Positions 1 through 13,100 of a DNA stretch of 64,000 nucleotides are shown piece after piece (the stretch's first letter is position 1; every line of letters starts with the position of its first letter). The DNA is from Cyprinodon diabolis (taxonomy: Eukaryota > Chordata > Actinopteri > Cyprinodontiformes > Cyprinodontidae), in NCBI GenBank assembly GCA_030533445.1, contig CM060068.1:20750510-20814509 (forward strand), in the 5' to 3' direction. The notes under the pieces are model-generated. The model was not told where the DNA came from. It made no database searches and saw nothing but the letters and a program-made list of their open reading frames with translations. Both the position numbers and the translations under genes were made by a program.

Positions 1-3000
1 AAAATCTTTGATGATGTTTGAAAGACCACTCAATGAGATTGACTTTATTTCTTTATTCCATTTTTTGAATATTTTTGGTATATGACTGCACTTCCAAAAG
101 AGCAATCACCGTAATACTCCTTGCATGATGTCATCCTGCAACAAAACACACACACACAGCATTATACTGCCATCTCTATACTCAAGAACTAAGATGGTAT
201 TCTTGCAATTCCAACCTTCTTCTAGTTTTCATCCATACATAATAATAACCATAATGACTAAAGATTTCAATCTTACTTTGACCAGACAATAGGCATTGTA
301 CCTCAGTGTAACTGCCAACAGCAATCAGTATTTATTTTACTTTTGGAGTAATGCCTTGTTCCTTGCTGACTGGCCTTTAATCAAACTTTTGCACAGGGGT
401 TAGGGATAATAACTAATGGATAATGGCTTCTATTAGCACAAGCCGACAACCTCATAAGCCTTTTTACTTTTTTTTATTTGCGCATTTCATGACCAAACAT
501 GTTAAACTCTGGGAGATCAAACTTGTCTAGTGCCATAAAAATATAATGGATGGAAATTTCCATGTTGTTTATACTTGCATAAAATTACTTGTACAGATGA
601 ATATCTGGAAATTGTACGTAAGAATGCATCATTCTTGTGCAGGTCCACAGTTCTCTTCCTGATTCCTTTTGTCATGCCGTCACATAGGAGGCCTGATGTT
701 TAAAGTGTTATCTAATACAACCACAGGTGTGGCTTCAGTCTACTCAGCTATGGTAAACTCCCTGTCAGAATTATGGCATCATCATCTGAGCTTCTTAATT
801 TCGTCCTTTTTTTTTCAGATATAGAAATATTGGAACGCAATACACTGTACTTCTAAAAAAAGGAAATTATGGAAAACAGAGTGTATGAGTGTAATTTCTC
901 CACCCTTTAACAACGAAAGATTGACTGGTTTATGATTCACTGTCACACACATAGAAGAAAGGTTTTAGTCTAAATCGTTTTATGTATCATATCTGAGTAT
1001 CTGGTCTGAATTATGCTTTAAAATCATTTATTAGATAACGAAAGTGTTGTTGGATAAATATCTGGCACTTTTTATCATTTGGTGTATACAAATATTTTAA
1101 CTCATTTTGAAGGTATTATTGAGTTAGGCTACAAACCACTGTAAAATTAATACTGTAATGACAGTTACAATTCAGCAAATCATAACTAGAAAAATAAATG
1201 TACATCTTGTAATTTCTAGAATTACTGTCCCTTTTGGTCATCTGGTTATATTGAATTATTTTTCTCTGATGTCATATTAAACACAGAAGCATATGGATAT
1301 GAAAATTTGGATATGGAGATAAAAAAATAGAAAAACTAAATAAATAAATAAATACTTTCACACTGAATTGCTCTGTTGACAGAAACTCTGGCTGTGTGGA
1401 TTAATAATGAGGATTATTTTTTTTAAGGGGTCAGAATTTTTAAAATTGGTTGCAGTTAGTGAATGAATTTGACAACTCTGGCACAAAGGTCAAGAGTTTG
1501 ACAAAAAAAAAAAAGAAAAAGCTGTCTCTTAATTAAGGACTTGCTGCTGAGTCCAATACAAAGCAGTATCCGTTTTAATGTGTTAAAGGCATCGACATTG
1601 TTTCTTAATATTATGTACATAAAGATAAAAAAATACAATTTTATTTTTCAGTTTAAAGCAGTTTTAATTTTATTCCAATGCTCAAACAAAGTTGTAAAAG
1701 CACAGTCCCTTGGTATGTTTGCAGCCATGGACTAAATAAATACATTTTAAAAGATTAAATGAAAAAATGTGATTCTTACATTAATCTACTTGAAAACTAC
1801 ACACAATCCTGTTAATCTGTTTCCCTATTACATTCCCTGAAGTCCTATACAGCCAAAACAAGAGAGACAAAAACAGTTGCTTGCAAAACATGGTGCCCAC
1901 AGTTTGATTCATTTTGCAAGGCAATTCCTCTCCAAACAGCTCCAAGACTTCCTGTAATCCCCAGCTTTCACACATAAGTCATTGAGAGGGATGGAGTCCC
2001 CTCTGTTTACTCACTCCAACCCAAATGATCTTTCACAAGTAGACCACTTCAGTTGTGAAATGGAATTTGCCAGGGTGTTCTGTCCCAAGTCTATTTCTCT
2101 GTACGCTTTACCAATTCTCAAACAGGGTTCAGCCGCTCGCAGATAATGTCTGTGTGGATTGAGCCTGGGTTCTCTGCTATTTTAATGGCCCTTGGGAAAA
2201 GGTATTTGATGGAAGTGAAGGGGGGCATCTTGAGCACATACACAGTCCTGAATTACATTTTGTTTAGTAATACTCACAGTTAATGATGGTTAGTGATACA
2301 CAATGGTGTAGTGGGTCTATAAAAAACACTTGCTGTCAGAATTAATAAAGGATGGAGAGGTAAAGAAAAAGAATAGGAGAATGATACTCATATCAAACTC
2401 AGTAGCTTTAATATTTAATAGGATTTTATATAGGATGTTGTCCTTTTTTTAAAACCAGATGGTTCTGGCAGATATATGCTCACACATTAGAGTTTGAAGA
2501 GCATAACTGATGGCTCTATTTTTGCAGTAGTTGACAGTATTATTGCTGTGGTATGTAGTTATGATAAATGGTTGTTTAGGAGGGCTGCATTTACTTTGTG
2601 GAGTCATAATGAGAATATTATGTATGAGAAAACAGTCATTAATATTCATTATAATTGCAAACAACTGAGCTGAATGCTGATCGAGTGTGTTGCCAACATG
2701 GACTTGACTCTCCTAATGCACCTCTCACCGCCTGTGTGCAGCAATCAATGTAGGTGTTTAGGCCGATCTCTAACTCGAGCTGACTTTTAGTTAGAAAGCC
2801 CAGAAATCCCTTTTGGGAAGCATAAATTAATATACTGCATGACACATTGCTGTTCTATTAGGATGAATACCGACTTTTTATATTATTCATACAGGAGTTG
2901 TACACACTCGGGAAAAGCAATGGTTGTATTTAAACATTTCACATCTGTCCATCCTTCCATCCATCTATTAATGTCCACATTATTTCTCCTTTACACATGT

Positions 3001-6000
3001 AAAGCTTAAGGCTGTACAACTGGATTGCTTTAGTATTCAGAAATTCATAGTGTGTTATATTTATATTCAAAATCAACTAATAGAGCAGAGAACTACAGCT
3101 CTTGAGTCTGGAAAATAATTAATTGTTCCTTCTCAAATGTGCTGCAAACATGAACATAACATTAAAGCTTGCCACCCTTGAACCCACTTTTACTGAACTT
3201 TGTGTATCGCTTCCTCATGGTCTCTGGATGTAGCGTGTCTATTTCAGGTAATAAGGGCTTGAATTTTGTTTGTATCTGGTAATTGGAGCAATGTTGTAGG
3301 GAGAAGCACTGATACATTTCCTAGTTTACACGTGAATGAGACTGGCAATGGAAGGGAAAGGTCAGGCCCTGGACTTGCCTTTTTTCCCCCAGGGCCCTGA
3401 GCTGTAGGGGCCGGAGAACACCACAAACAATTATACATGTTGCTTCTCGGGGCTGAGCGCCTGGACTCCTGTTGGTTTTTTTTTTTTCTACCTCAGTGGG
3501 TTGTTGTTGGTCACTCTTCAGAGCAATAATCTGCAGGTCTGAGCAATCAATACCACCACGACAGCTTCAGCTTCCATTAGCGCAGGCGTCTCTTGAGTGC
3601 CTGCGCATGAGGAGAGGAGCACATACTAGGCATCAACAAACACATCAAGAGATACAAACACACAGATATACACAAACACACACTGACATATATTCAAGCT
3701 CATGCTCAGAATCACCCACTCACACATGTACATGCATTAACACATGGACACTGAAATAGATGGGTGCAACATTCACAAAAACAGAAAAACATGATATATG
3801 TAACATGATTGTTACATAATCTCTTCAATTCAATATTTTATCCATTCATATAGAGCACATTTTACAAAGTTTCACTCATATATTTCTTAAATATGTATAA
3901 GTTTAAAATGATAACATTTTTTGTATCCTGCGATAGGGTTCTCAAAAGTTTCCTTGCATTTTTTGCCCATTCGTCAGGACAGACCTGATGTTAGTTTTAT
4001 GCACCAATTTGGTCACACCCATTTAAAATTCTACTTGCAAATGCAAAATGGGATCAGTTTACGTTGTGTTTGATGTCCACTATAAACCAATGACTTAGTT
4101 GGTCCTTAATACACTCTAACTAATTTGGCGATATACATAGGGCTGTTGTGCTAAAGCTTCGTGGTTGTCAGGTGATGCCTTAATATACACTTTTAGGAAT
4201 GCTTCCAATTGACTCAGATATTGTAAATTCAACAGAATCAAACAACGCTACGGTATTAAAAACATCACCATCCAAGAGAAGCCAGAGATTCCTTTGCGAA
4301 TGGAAGCCTGTAAAGTTACATCAGAAGCAGGAAAACAAGAACTTTCTCCATGCACGAGTGAAAATACACACCCTTATGTTGTGCAGAAGAAATTGTTTTT
4401 TGATTTTGTTGTTCTTCCTTAATGCTCCTAAGCTATGTATGAAAATATTATGTTCTGGAAGTAAATACTGTATGGCTATTCAAAGCATAATTTCACTGAC
4501 AGTGGTTTCAGTGTTTCACTAATCTCTCTCAGTTGGGGGTCGAAGAGGAATAACAACGCCAGCCTGTTCAGGTTTTTATACTGATGTTGATGTATATTAA
4601 TGAAATTTAATATTATGTTTTACTTTATCTTCTCTTATTTTAATCTTTTGTATTTCATGTGTAGCACTTTGATACATTTACATGTAAAAAATTATATAAA
4701 TATTATCCACCGATTACTGATTTCAAACTTAATTCAAATTTCAAGTAGGACAGCCTGAGCAGTATTACCCAAGATGTCTATTTTGCAAACAATCTTTGGA
4801 GATGACTCAACACCCTTAGACCTATGGCATATTTTTTTATTATTTATTTGGAAAAGCAATTTTGTTCCCCATATCTAGAATGTTTGGAGACACCCCTAAG
4901 GTCTTAAGGTATTTTGAATACTTTTGAATAACTTGAAAAATAGATTTTTTTTTTTTTTTTTTTGTTAAGTTGTTTTTTTGGTTTGTTTTTTTTAACATTT
5001 AAAATATTTCTTTTAACTGAGACAAATAGAGAAACGAAGGTGGTTTACATTCAGTGTTATGAAGAGGAAAAGTATGCTAGAAGTATATTTCTGAATGAGA
5101 GCTATACATATGGTGAAATTACAGTGCATATCTATTCTTTCTTCCTAGGCAGTGTTGATTTATTGTGTGTATTACAACAACTGACTATACAAGACAGGAA
5201 GAGCTGCAGCTATAACGATTTAGGAGAAGTCAAAAGCATGATGACTGAACCATTCTCAACAGCACAGGGGTATTGAGCAACATCTTGCTGAGAGGTAGAG
5301 AGTAGTCATCTGTTGTTCCTGAATTGCACATAATAACAATGCAGTCATCAGCCTGTGAGGGAGTGCTGTGTGAACTTGTGCAGGTACATCTGTTTGTTCC
5401 TGTTGGCTTTCCAGTGAAGTGATGGGCTCAACAAGTGGAACACATTTGGCACATCTCCAACAAGATATGGCCTAGAGGAAGGAAGAGAAACACAAGTGTT
5501 ACATCTATTCAAAAAAAGAAACATTGATAAAATTATAAAAAAAATAAAAATAAAAAAAAAGGACCAGAGGCAAAAGTAAAACATAAGGAGGGATCCTTTT
5601 TTAGTTATTTTCCACAGTAGAAAACATATAATTTTTTATTCCGGGTCTTAGCTTTCAAAGTTTTTGAATACATATACAATAATATTTTCGGTTGTTACTT
5701 TTTTTATTGTAGGAGCCTAATATATACATAGTCCATTAATGTGATTTTGTGTTAGAAAAAGTGAGAGATCTGTATGCAGCCACAGTCCTCTTAGCCAACT
5801 CAACCACCATTCATTCCTATTCTGTGACCTCTCTAAATACCCTCAGCAATTAGATGATGAGTTACTTTGCACTACTCAGTATCATCAGATTGTAATCAAC
5901 ACAAACAAAAAGAGCCTGGGGTTCAAGGACCCTTTTCTTAGTGAATTGTATCAATTAAAAACAATAATCAAGCATTGTGTAATTAATGGAATGCACTTAA

Positions 6001-7904
6001 CAAGTATTAATATTCTTAAAGTGTATACATGAAGTACAGGAAGAATAATCAGAATTAACCTGAATAATCAGAATCAGAACAGTGACCAACTTAAGAGGAT
6101 GCTTTTGGCAAAAGTTGAAGTATTTGGGCTTGCTGAAGTAAAGCATCTTCACAACATGATGCCAAAACCACCATGCTAAACAATGGGATGATGTATTTAG
6201 GTTGCCCTCTTATTTTTGTGAACAGTGTTTTCTATGTAATGGATAATGTTGAATTTCATTTCTTCTAAATAAAGCACTGTTATCACTTCTTTTTCATGCC
6301 ACTCTTCCATGTAATTTTCTGCAGGGTTTATGTTTAATGTCTTTGCATTTTACACTGTTACTATATACTGTTACTCCTGGTGCCCTATCTGATTAATGCT
6401 GTCCTTATATGGCCTTTATCACAGGCATAAAGCCATGTTTTAGTATATTTGTACCTGTGTCATAGCCATTTCCAGATGACAGATTGAGCAGTGCTCAGCT
6501 GGATGTTTAATGTATTTTTGTTGTTGTTGTAATTTAATCCCTATTTAAACCGATCCACAATTCAATCTATACCCTGTTGGTTGCAATGTTTGTTTTTTTC
6601 CTTTTACAAGGAATCAAAATAAATGAAAATGTACATGTTTCTTTTTCTTTCTATCTATTTACATATGATAATAACACAGGTATTTATCAGTAAGAGAAAA
6701 GTTAAAGTCTGTTGTGTGATCTGAGCTTTGATAATCCTCTAAACCCTCAATAATCAGAAGATTAACCAGTTCATGCTGGAATGAAAGGATGCTTTGAGAA
6801 TGAACTTTGGTTCCAAGAGCACCTGGCAGTGTGCCATGGCTGAAGGTGACAGAAATCTTGCAGATCTTGCAGGACACTGAAGGCGCTGGATGGAGCTGTA
6901 TGGGTGGGGCTTTGAAACTGAAAGTCATTGCTGCTTGGACTTCCAACCTGCCCTCCCTGCCCCAGTACACCAGATTGGCTTTACTCAGCAGATTTGTCTC
7001 CTGTGGGAAACAGAGCAGAGGCAGCAAGTGGCTGAAAGATTCCTCGCGTAACACACGGCTAAAGGATTTGCTGTGCTAATGCTAATTATTGACCAGATGA
7101 TTAGGGCAGATGAAGAGATTTTTTTTGAAAATGTGAGCTGTTAGTGTGCATTTTCAGGTTGTCCAGATGGATCTGCCACAAGATCAATACTTTCAATCAA
7201 GCTGGAGAGCTCCTTTGTCAGTCACGCTGAGTAAGGTGATTGCAATTGAGTCTTAAGATAGTGACTTCCTCAGCCACATGTGGACTCCTTTCTGAGATTC
7301 TTATGAACCTACAGCAGCAAAACATTTTTTAATCCTGACAGGTCAATCAGCAGCAGTACCACAATCATAATCTAAGTGTACAAGTGTGAAGAATATATTA
7401 TAATATAATCTTGAAATATTATGAACAGATTATGAGACGATTTATTCCCTATTCTTGCCACTTGCACTTGAATGCTGTTATTTCCATTATAGCTGTAGAA
7501 AGATAATGATCTCATGACCATTTTATTTCAAAACAACTTTTAGGATAAACAATAAAAATGAATAAGGTTGTCAGTCACATGAAATATTTATGAACTAATC
7601 AGAAAAAAAAATATATTACGTAACCGTACAAATTTATGGTTTCAGTATGTCTTGAAAAAAAAACTTTTCAAAGTTTTAAAGACTTCGTTTCCATTTTCTG
7701 TTTTAAAGAAAAACCGAGTTTCCACAGTACATTTATTGGTATATGCCAGTAGAAGATACATTGCAGTCGGACATGAAGTTTGAGTTTTTCAATCTGAAAA
7801 ACTCACATAGAAAGAAAAAGACAGAAGAATTATATTGATAAAATTATTATAAGACTTTGGCGCTCAGACATGAGCAGGAAACAGCGGTGAATGTTACTTT
7901 AATG
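1..7904. other. Gene-free AT-rich intergenic DNA
   Basis: No supportable gene. Mostly AT-rich unique sequence with poly-A/T runs (4947-4963). GC-richer islands at about 2040-2240, 3440-3620 and 6800-7070 could be regulatory; the short frames across them have no family resemblance. Confidence 0.6.
3625..3745. repeat. CA-rich degenerate microsatellite
   Basis: Scattered ACACA runs (CACAAACACACACTGACA and similar) over about 120 bases. The reading frame across it has low-complexity composition and is not a gene. Confidence 0.7.
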
Positions 7905-8310
7905 TGCAGAAGCAGATGTATGAGAGCTGGGATGTTTCCACCCAGGCCTGAAACTTGTGGTGGAGTGGAGATAGATGAATTTGGTTCAGTCCATAGACTG
8001 CTGGTTTGCGAGACGATATGCTTGAGCTGAATTGGTGAGATCCAGTAGACTGGTGAGCTGATACTAGTGCTTCACTCGGCACCCGGAAAGACAGATGTCC
8101 ACCTTGGATAAACACAGGTTTGCATGAACCTGTCCATGATGAGCAAACATTAAGCGACAGTGGAGAGGAAAAACTCCCCTTTGGGAAGGAACCTGTGGCA
8201 GAACCAGGCTCAACATGGTCATCTTCTGCCGGACCGGTTGAGATGTGGTGGGGAATGCAGTAAGATTTAGGAATTAGATTCTGATAGGGACGAGGTTGAA
8301 GAAGCACCAT
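7905..8310 (-). repeat. Teleost interspersed repeat with GAGCCTGGTTCTG core
   Basis: On the minus strand it contains TGAGCCTGGTTCTGCC, then GGGGAGTTTTTCCTCTCCAC and TGTCGCTTAA (core 8150-8213). The same core recurs at 25265 and 37250 in plus orientation. The 138-codon open frame across it looks fortuitous. Confidence 0.65.
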
Positions 8311-8330
8311 GGAAAAGCCAGATGGAGCTT

Positions 8331-8619
8331 AGCTATGATTGTGAAGAAGGGGATGGAGGTGTTTGAATCGGGGTGATCTGAGTCAAAATCAGACATAGCA
8401 CAACCACTGCTTGCGCTTGGCTGGGTAGCAGACTGAGTCGTGGATTTGCAGACCTTTACGACGAGCTCTGGGTGCTGATTGGGCTTTCTGGAGGTGCAGT
8501 TCCAAGCTGAATTGCTTGCGTAAGAGGCAGATGAGTCTCTGATGGATAAGGGTAAGTAATTTAGTTTCTTCAGTTGAACTTCTTCCTAGGCTCTATTATT
8601 TTTTTGTGAGGCATTTACC
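8331..8619. other. Gene-free spacer beside repeats
   Basis: GC-richer than its surroundings (CTTTACGACGAGCTCTGGGT), possibly an extension of the repeat at 7905. No frame or structure that I can identify. Confidence 0.4.
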
Positions 8620-8843
8620 CTAGTTAACTAACCTGACAACAGCCAGATGCATGTCTCGCTCCGCCTAGCTCCACTCACATACATCTGGGAACCCGCCATA
8701 GGAATTGCCTTTACTGAAGGCTGGGCCTTATCAAAACTCCTTGCATATGATTGGATAAGCCACTTGTCTGTCATCTTTATTGACGTGCTATTTCAACCAC
8801 TCACACCGAAGCTAACCCGTGACGCTGGGAGAGGAGGAGCCAT

Positions 8844-9026
8844 TTAGTAGATCAAGCTCTTGCCAAATCCGGTCGGGAGAAGGGCGAAAACATCGTTTCC
8901 ACCAACAAAAGCCTTCAAAGCCGTTCTCTGATGTTCTTTTAATGAAACAATATCAGATAGATTGGACAACACAGAAGAAATAGCAGCATCAATGCTAACG
9001 CTTGCTTCCTCAATGCGAGCCGCCAT
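8844..9026 (-). pseudogene. Truncated RecQ-like superfamily 2 helicase N-terminus (about 60 aa)
   Basis: From MAARIEEASVS the frame runs to LKEHQRTALKAFVGGNDVFA then LLPTGFGKSLIY and a stop at 8844. This gives a Q-motif-like LKEHQ..AL and the Walker A box LPTGFGKS of RecQ-type ATP-dependent helicases. Everything after motif I (DEAH box, helicase C domain) is missing. An upstream in-frame Met at 9125 would add 33 residues, but a minus-strand CCAAT box at 9085-9089 suggests transcription starts between it and 9026. Not a working enzyme. Confidence 0.75.
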
Positions 9027-9082
9027 TGTTGTTGGAATCTCACGGTCGCTTCTCCACTCCAGGACACACCCGCCCTGCGTCC

Positions 9083-9090
9083 TGATTGGA
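9083..9090 (-). promoter_or_regulatory. CCAAT box of the element's own promoter (candidate)
   Basis: Minus-strand GTCCAATC lies about 60 bases before the likely helicase start, in a GC-richer stretch. It suggests the element kept a promoter. No TATA box is evident. Confidence 0.35.
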
Positions 9091-9302
9091 CAGACCATAA
9101 ATTCGGTTGGGGAAATCACTTTCAATGAGCGGGTTCCCAGATGTATGTGAGTGGAGCTAGGCGGAGCGAGTGATGCATCTGGCTGTTGTCAGGTTACTAG
9201 TTAACAGCTACAAACACATATCTAAATAAATGCAAAAATATTTTTTAACTTATGATTTTTTGTCTTACTACAAAATATATCGAAACCAACCTGGGTAATA
9301 AA

Positions 9303-9682
9303 TAGGGGTCTGGGAAAATAATTTATTCAGCAATATATTGTGATTTTTGGCTTCCCAATATAATATCGATCTTTCATTTCTTAGTATCGATTTTAAGAAA
9401 GCAAAACATTTTTACCCAAAACTATGATGAAAAATGGGCTACCTCTGCACTGCCACTCTGGCAGATAGAGCTGAGGAGCCCTTTTGCTGTGTAACATATC
9501 TGTAGTTCAGGCAGTCACAATGGAAGAACAGCACTTGCCTTTTTATTAATGCATTTAATTTTGATAGCTGGGAAAAATATCTCAATCTATATTGATATTT
9601 CAATATCGTGATAATATTGTATTGTCACCCATGTACTGTGACACGTATCTTATCGCAACATCCATGCCAATACTCACCCCTA
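9303..9682. mobile_element. hAT-type MITE (380 bp)
   Basis: Begins TAGGGGTC and ends CACCCCTA, flanked by an exact 8-bp duplication GTAATAAA (9295-9302, 9683-9690). The interior is rich in ATATCGAT / ATCGTGAT motifs typical of a common fish repeat. No coding potential. It lies 90 bases from the helicase-bearing element. Confidence 0.82.
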
Positions 9683-9759
9683 GTAATAAAGTAACCACAC
9701 GCTTGTTAAAGCAGTGGTTTACTGTGATTAAGCAATATTTTTACTATGTAATTTAGAAA

Positions 9760-10130
9760 GACTCAGTATTTTATTGTGGGGAATCTTTGTCTGCTTTTAA
9801 CAAGGCAGCATGTAAGCATTCATCCCTTCATGGCTGACACCAGCCTTTCAGGGACCAGGTGACTTGTTAGTACTCTAAGCAACACCGGGAACAGATGTGT
9901 CCCTGACAGTGGATGGATAGTCAGGGTCCATCTGGTCAGTGCAGCCCTGGACAGAAATGATGAATACAGCTTCATCAGTGAATAGCTGTCATCAATCGCG
10001 TGGCGTGGCAATGGCTAGTGACAGCCACACAGCAGCCACGGGCCCCAGGTGTGGTTAGCAGAGAGCCGGCTGGCTTTGGAATGCAGGTCAATCAGACGAG
10101 TCTGGGCCAGTGGTATATATCGCAATGTGA
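9760..10130. other. GC-richer unique block, candidate conserved noncoding element
   Basis: Stands out from AT-rich surroundings, with no repeat signature, no inverted ends and no coding pattern (GTCATCAATCGCGTGGCGTG). Conservation cannot be tested here. Confidence 0.3.
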
Positions 10131-13100
10131 AATGCATACACTACAAAGAAAATGAGGGATGTTGCTTACATTGAGTGAAAGGAATCTGCTAAGTCTTTAA
10201 ATCATAAGCAGACTGGGTCACAGATTTATTTCAGCACAAGGATGTTAGAAATTCATTATGTTAAGGATGAGTAGCAGGCGTTAAGAAAAGTCATGGCTCT
10301 ACAATGTCTTCCCCAGAGGTCTTTGTGTTGTATCCTTGTGTCCCTCAGTGCAGATACATGGAGATGTACTAAAACACTGACCTTGTTCCGGACCATTCGG
10401 AATATTTAAAGGTGCAGTCACCTTGAACTGCCATAACTTTAAAGCAACCACTTTAAGGATTCAAACATTTAGGGTTGACCGTTGAGCTCAGTGTATAATG
10501 GTTTAACAGAAATCCGGTTGTTAATCATTTTAAAGCCATAAGGCATTTAAAGTGCCGGTTGAAAGCTTACGTGTTCCTATCTTCAGTTTTTATTTTAGAT
10601 TATACCTGCTTCCTAAAATGACATGGTAAAAGCTCTTTTTCTGTAGTTTAGAATGATTTATTAACATTTCCATGAATATAGGAAAGATAATTTGATACAC
10701 AACTTTTAATTATTATTTTTGTTTTTCTGATCTATTCAGTTTTAAACTCATGCATCCAAAATCAAGTGAACAAATCCATCAAAACATAAAATATTTGGTC
10801 AGATATTTAGTGGTTAGTTACACCTTTTCATTATGTTCTTATAATGGGTTCCTGTGCCTTAATGAATCTGATTATGATGTTTATTTGAGCTGCTCCAGTT
10901 AGGGTGAAGGTACGGGGCTGGCCATTAATACCATAATGTAGCAAAATAAGCTGTGATAATTTTAATTATGATTTTTAACTTAAAAATACATTTAAAGATT
11001 GAAAACTGTTTGTCTTTTTTTTTTTTACAGGGAATTAAGGTACAGTTTCAGATTATGTCACCAGTGTAAGTGATGCAGTTGTGGAAAATATAATAATTTT
11101 AATGTGACTAAAAAACCATAAAAAACTTTTTGTCTCAGTAAACTCATTTTAGTAATTACACATTGTGCAATTTGATAAGTGTCTGCAGAAGAACTGTCAA
11201 ATCCACAGTCTTCTTACTATGCAGGCCATGACATGGCAATGACATGGCCATAACATTCCTGTATTAAAAATCCAGTGTAAAATAACTGATTTGAACATTA
11301 ATAATCAAAAGGTGTGCACCCAGGAGTTATAGATGGTTTACTTTCTAAATTAAAAGTTATTAATCTAATATATGTGTATTTTATTTGATAAAACACCCAG
11401 ATTATAGTTTATCCTTTACATGGTTTTCAGTTAGCTGATGTAAATATACAGACAAAAAAAAACAAAAACTAAAGTCATTTAATTTGGTCTGTGACAGTGA
11501 TTTTGCTGCTGATTTTTTTTCCTGTCTTCATCTTCGTAGCTTGTTCAGGCATTAACTCCATAAGCAGGGAATGGAGGCAAAAGCCTGCTGTGAACTGGTT
11601 TTGTACATTTTAGCAGCCCTGTTGTTTCCTCAGCGGGGTATCCCTTGGGAAAATGAATGGGAGGAGAGGGCCATGGGGGAGGGTCCAGCGGAAAACATAC
11701 GCACAGGCATTACATTTCCAGAAAACTCAGGTGTCTGCTATTTGAAGATGGTTAGGTGTGATTAAACTCTGAATCTCACTTGCTGTTTTTGCCATCTTTC
11801 TGGTGTGCCCAGGTAGTGTGTTTTAGAGCTGCATGTCTTCCTCCCCTCTGACAGATGATATTGATGACCATCTTAATAAGAATCCCTTTCATGTTTGAAG
11901 ACAGGATTTATTTTGAGAGACTCCTTGAAAATGACATTAATCCACTTTTTCTTCAACAAACTGACAAGATCATGGAACGGAGGTGTCACAGTTGCAGACT
12001 CTAGCAGTTTGGCTTCATCTGTTCTGCTAAAGCGTATCACTGCTACCTAAAGCAGTCAGAGCTCTGAAAATTGGAAATCCAGAGGAGATCATCTGTAAGG
12101 AACACGTCTACCCATGCAGTGGGATACAATAAAGTCAAAGAGCAATGGGGGACAAGAAAAAGCCAGAAAGCAAACAGCCTAGTTTACATCAGATAAACAC
12201 TTGCAAGTTATTCTGGCAAAGTTCAACATATATTGTATTTTCCATGGATTTGATAGGAATTTATGAGAAAAACCCTGAAAAGTTTTGGTATTGCATATTT
12301 ACATTTAGTGTGATATTACAGGTTGTTCTAATAAAAGTTTTCATTATATTTAGCTTTTCCTTAAACATGTTGTCTTCTTCCATCATATATAAGCATGTCA
12401 GGACATGTTAGTCACATTATAAAAACTTAGAAACAAAAACTTACTCCAGATTGAAATTCTCACCTCGGAGAAAAAATACTAGCATCTTATTTACTAGTGT
12501 TATTTTGAGGTCATGCAGTCATAGACTCACATATCTATCCTGTTTAAAGCTTGTGCTTATTTGCACTGTAAGACACAATTAAATGCTGGCTGTTAACAAC
12601 AAATGGTATATGTGATATATGTAAAATAAAATAATTTTGCATGGTAAAACATCTCTTTCAACAGTTCAACTTTTTGAATGAATGGTGTAGAAACTGTACT
12701 GTAAAGATTGTCTTGAATATAGAATCTTTTTAAGGCTGCAGTTAAAATTAATTCTTTGTTTCTAAAAATTCTCTGGAAATGAATTGTTTTTAATATTATA
12801 TACTGACTCTTGTACTTTAAGATATTATGTGATATATTAGAGTGAGTTAAATACAGATGAGTATTTTTTTAATTCTGTTCAATTTCATGGAGTCGATTAT
12901 TACTTTACTGGTATAAAAAAAGATAAATGAAAAAAACATTTTCTTTTTTCTTTTTCTAACTGTAAGGTTTAGTTAGGCACCTAAACATTTAGAGCCATTA
13001 AAACTAGCTTCTACTTACAGTACCTAGACAAGTCAATACATTGTTATCAAGCTCTAATGCAGATTTTGCCAGTACTTAACATCAAAAGCAACAGCTACAA

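Larger units (their letters stand above)
8629..9196 (-). mobile_element. Inverted-repeat DNA element with 9-bp duplication carrying a helicase fragment
   Basis: A 68-bp terminal inverted repeat (8629-8696 and 9129-9196) begins TAACCTGACAACAGCCAGAT and has only two mismatches. An exact 9-bp duplication CTAGTTAAC flanks it (8620-8628, 9197-9205). The interior encodes, on the minus strand, the start of a RecQ-like helicase. I infer a nonautonomous deletion derivative of a larger transposon. The 9-bp duplication suits Mutator-like or similar superfamilies; TA, TTAA and 8-bp hAT patterns do not fit. The superfamily is not determined. Confidence 0.85.

Noticed and set aside
6659..7079. 131-codon minus frame and overlapping 90-codon plus frame
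   Set aside because: They compete in the same stretch, no domain is visible and no splice partners were found; likely a GC-richer noncoding block.
7894..8310. 138-codon minus-strand open frame
   Set aside because: It coincides with an interspersed repeat whose core recurs at 25265 and 37250, and its composition shows no known family.
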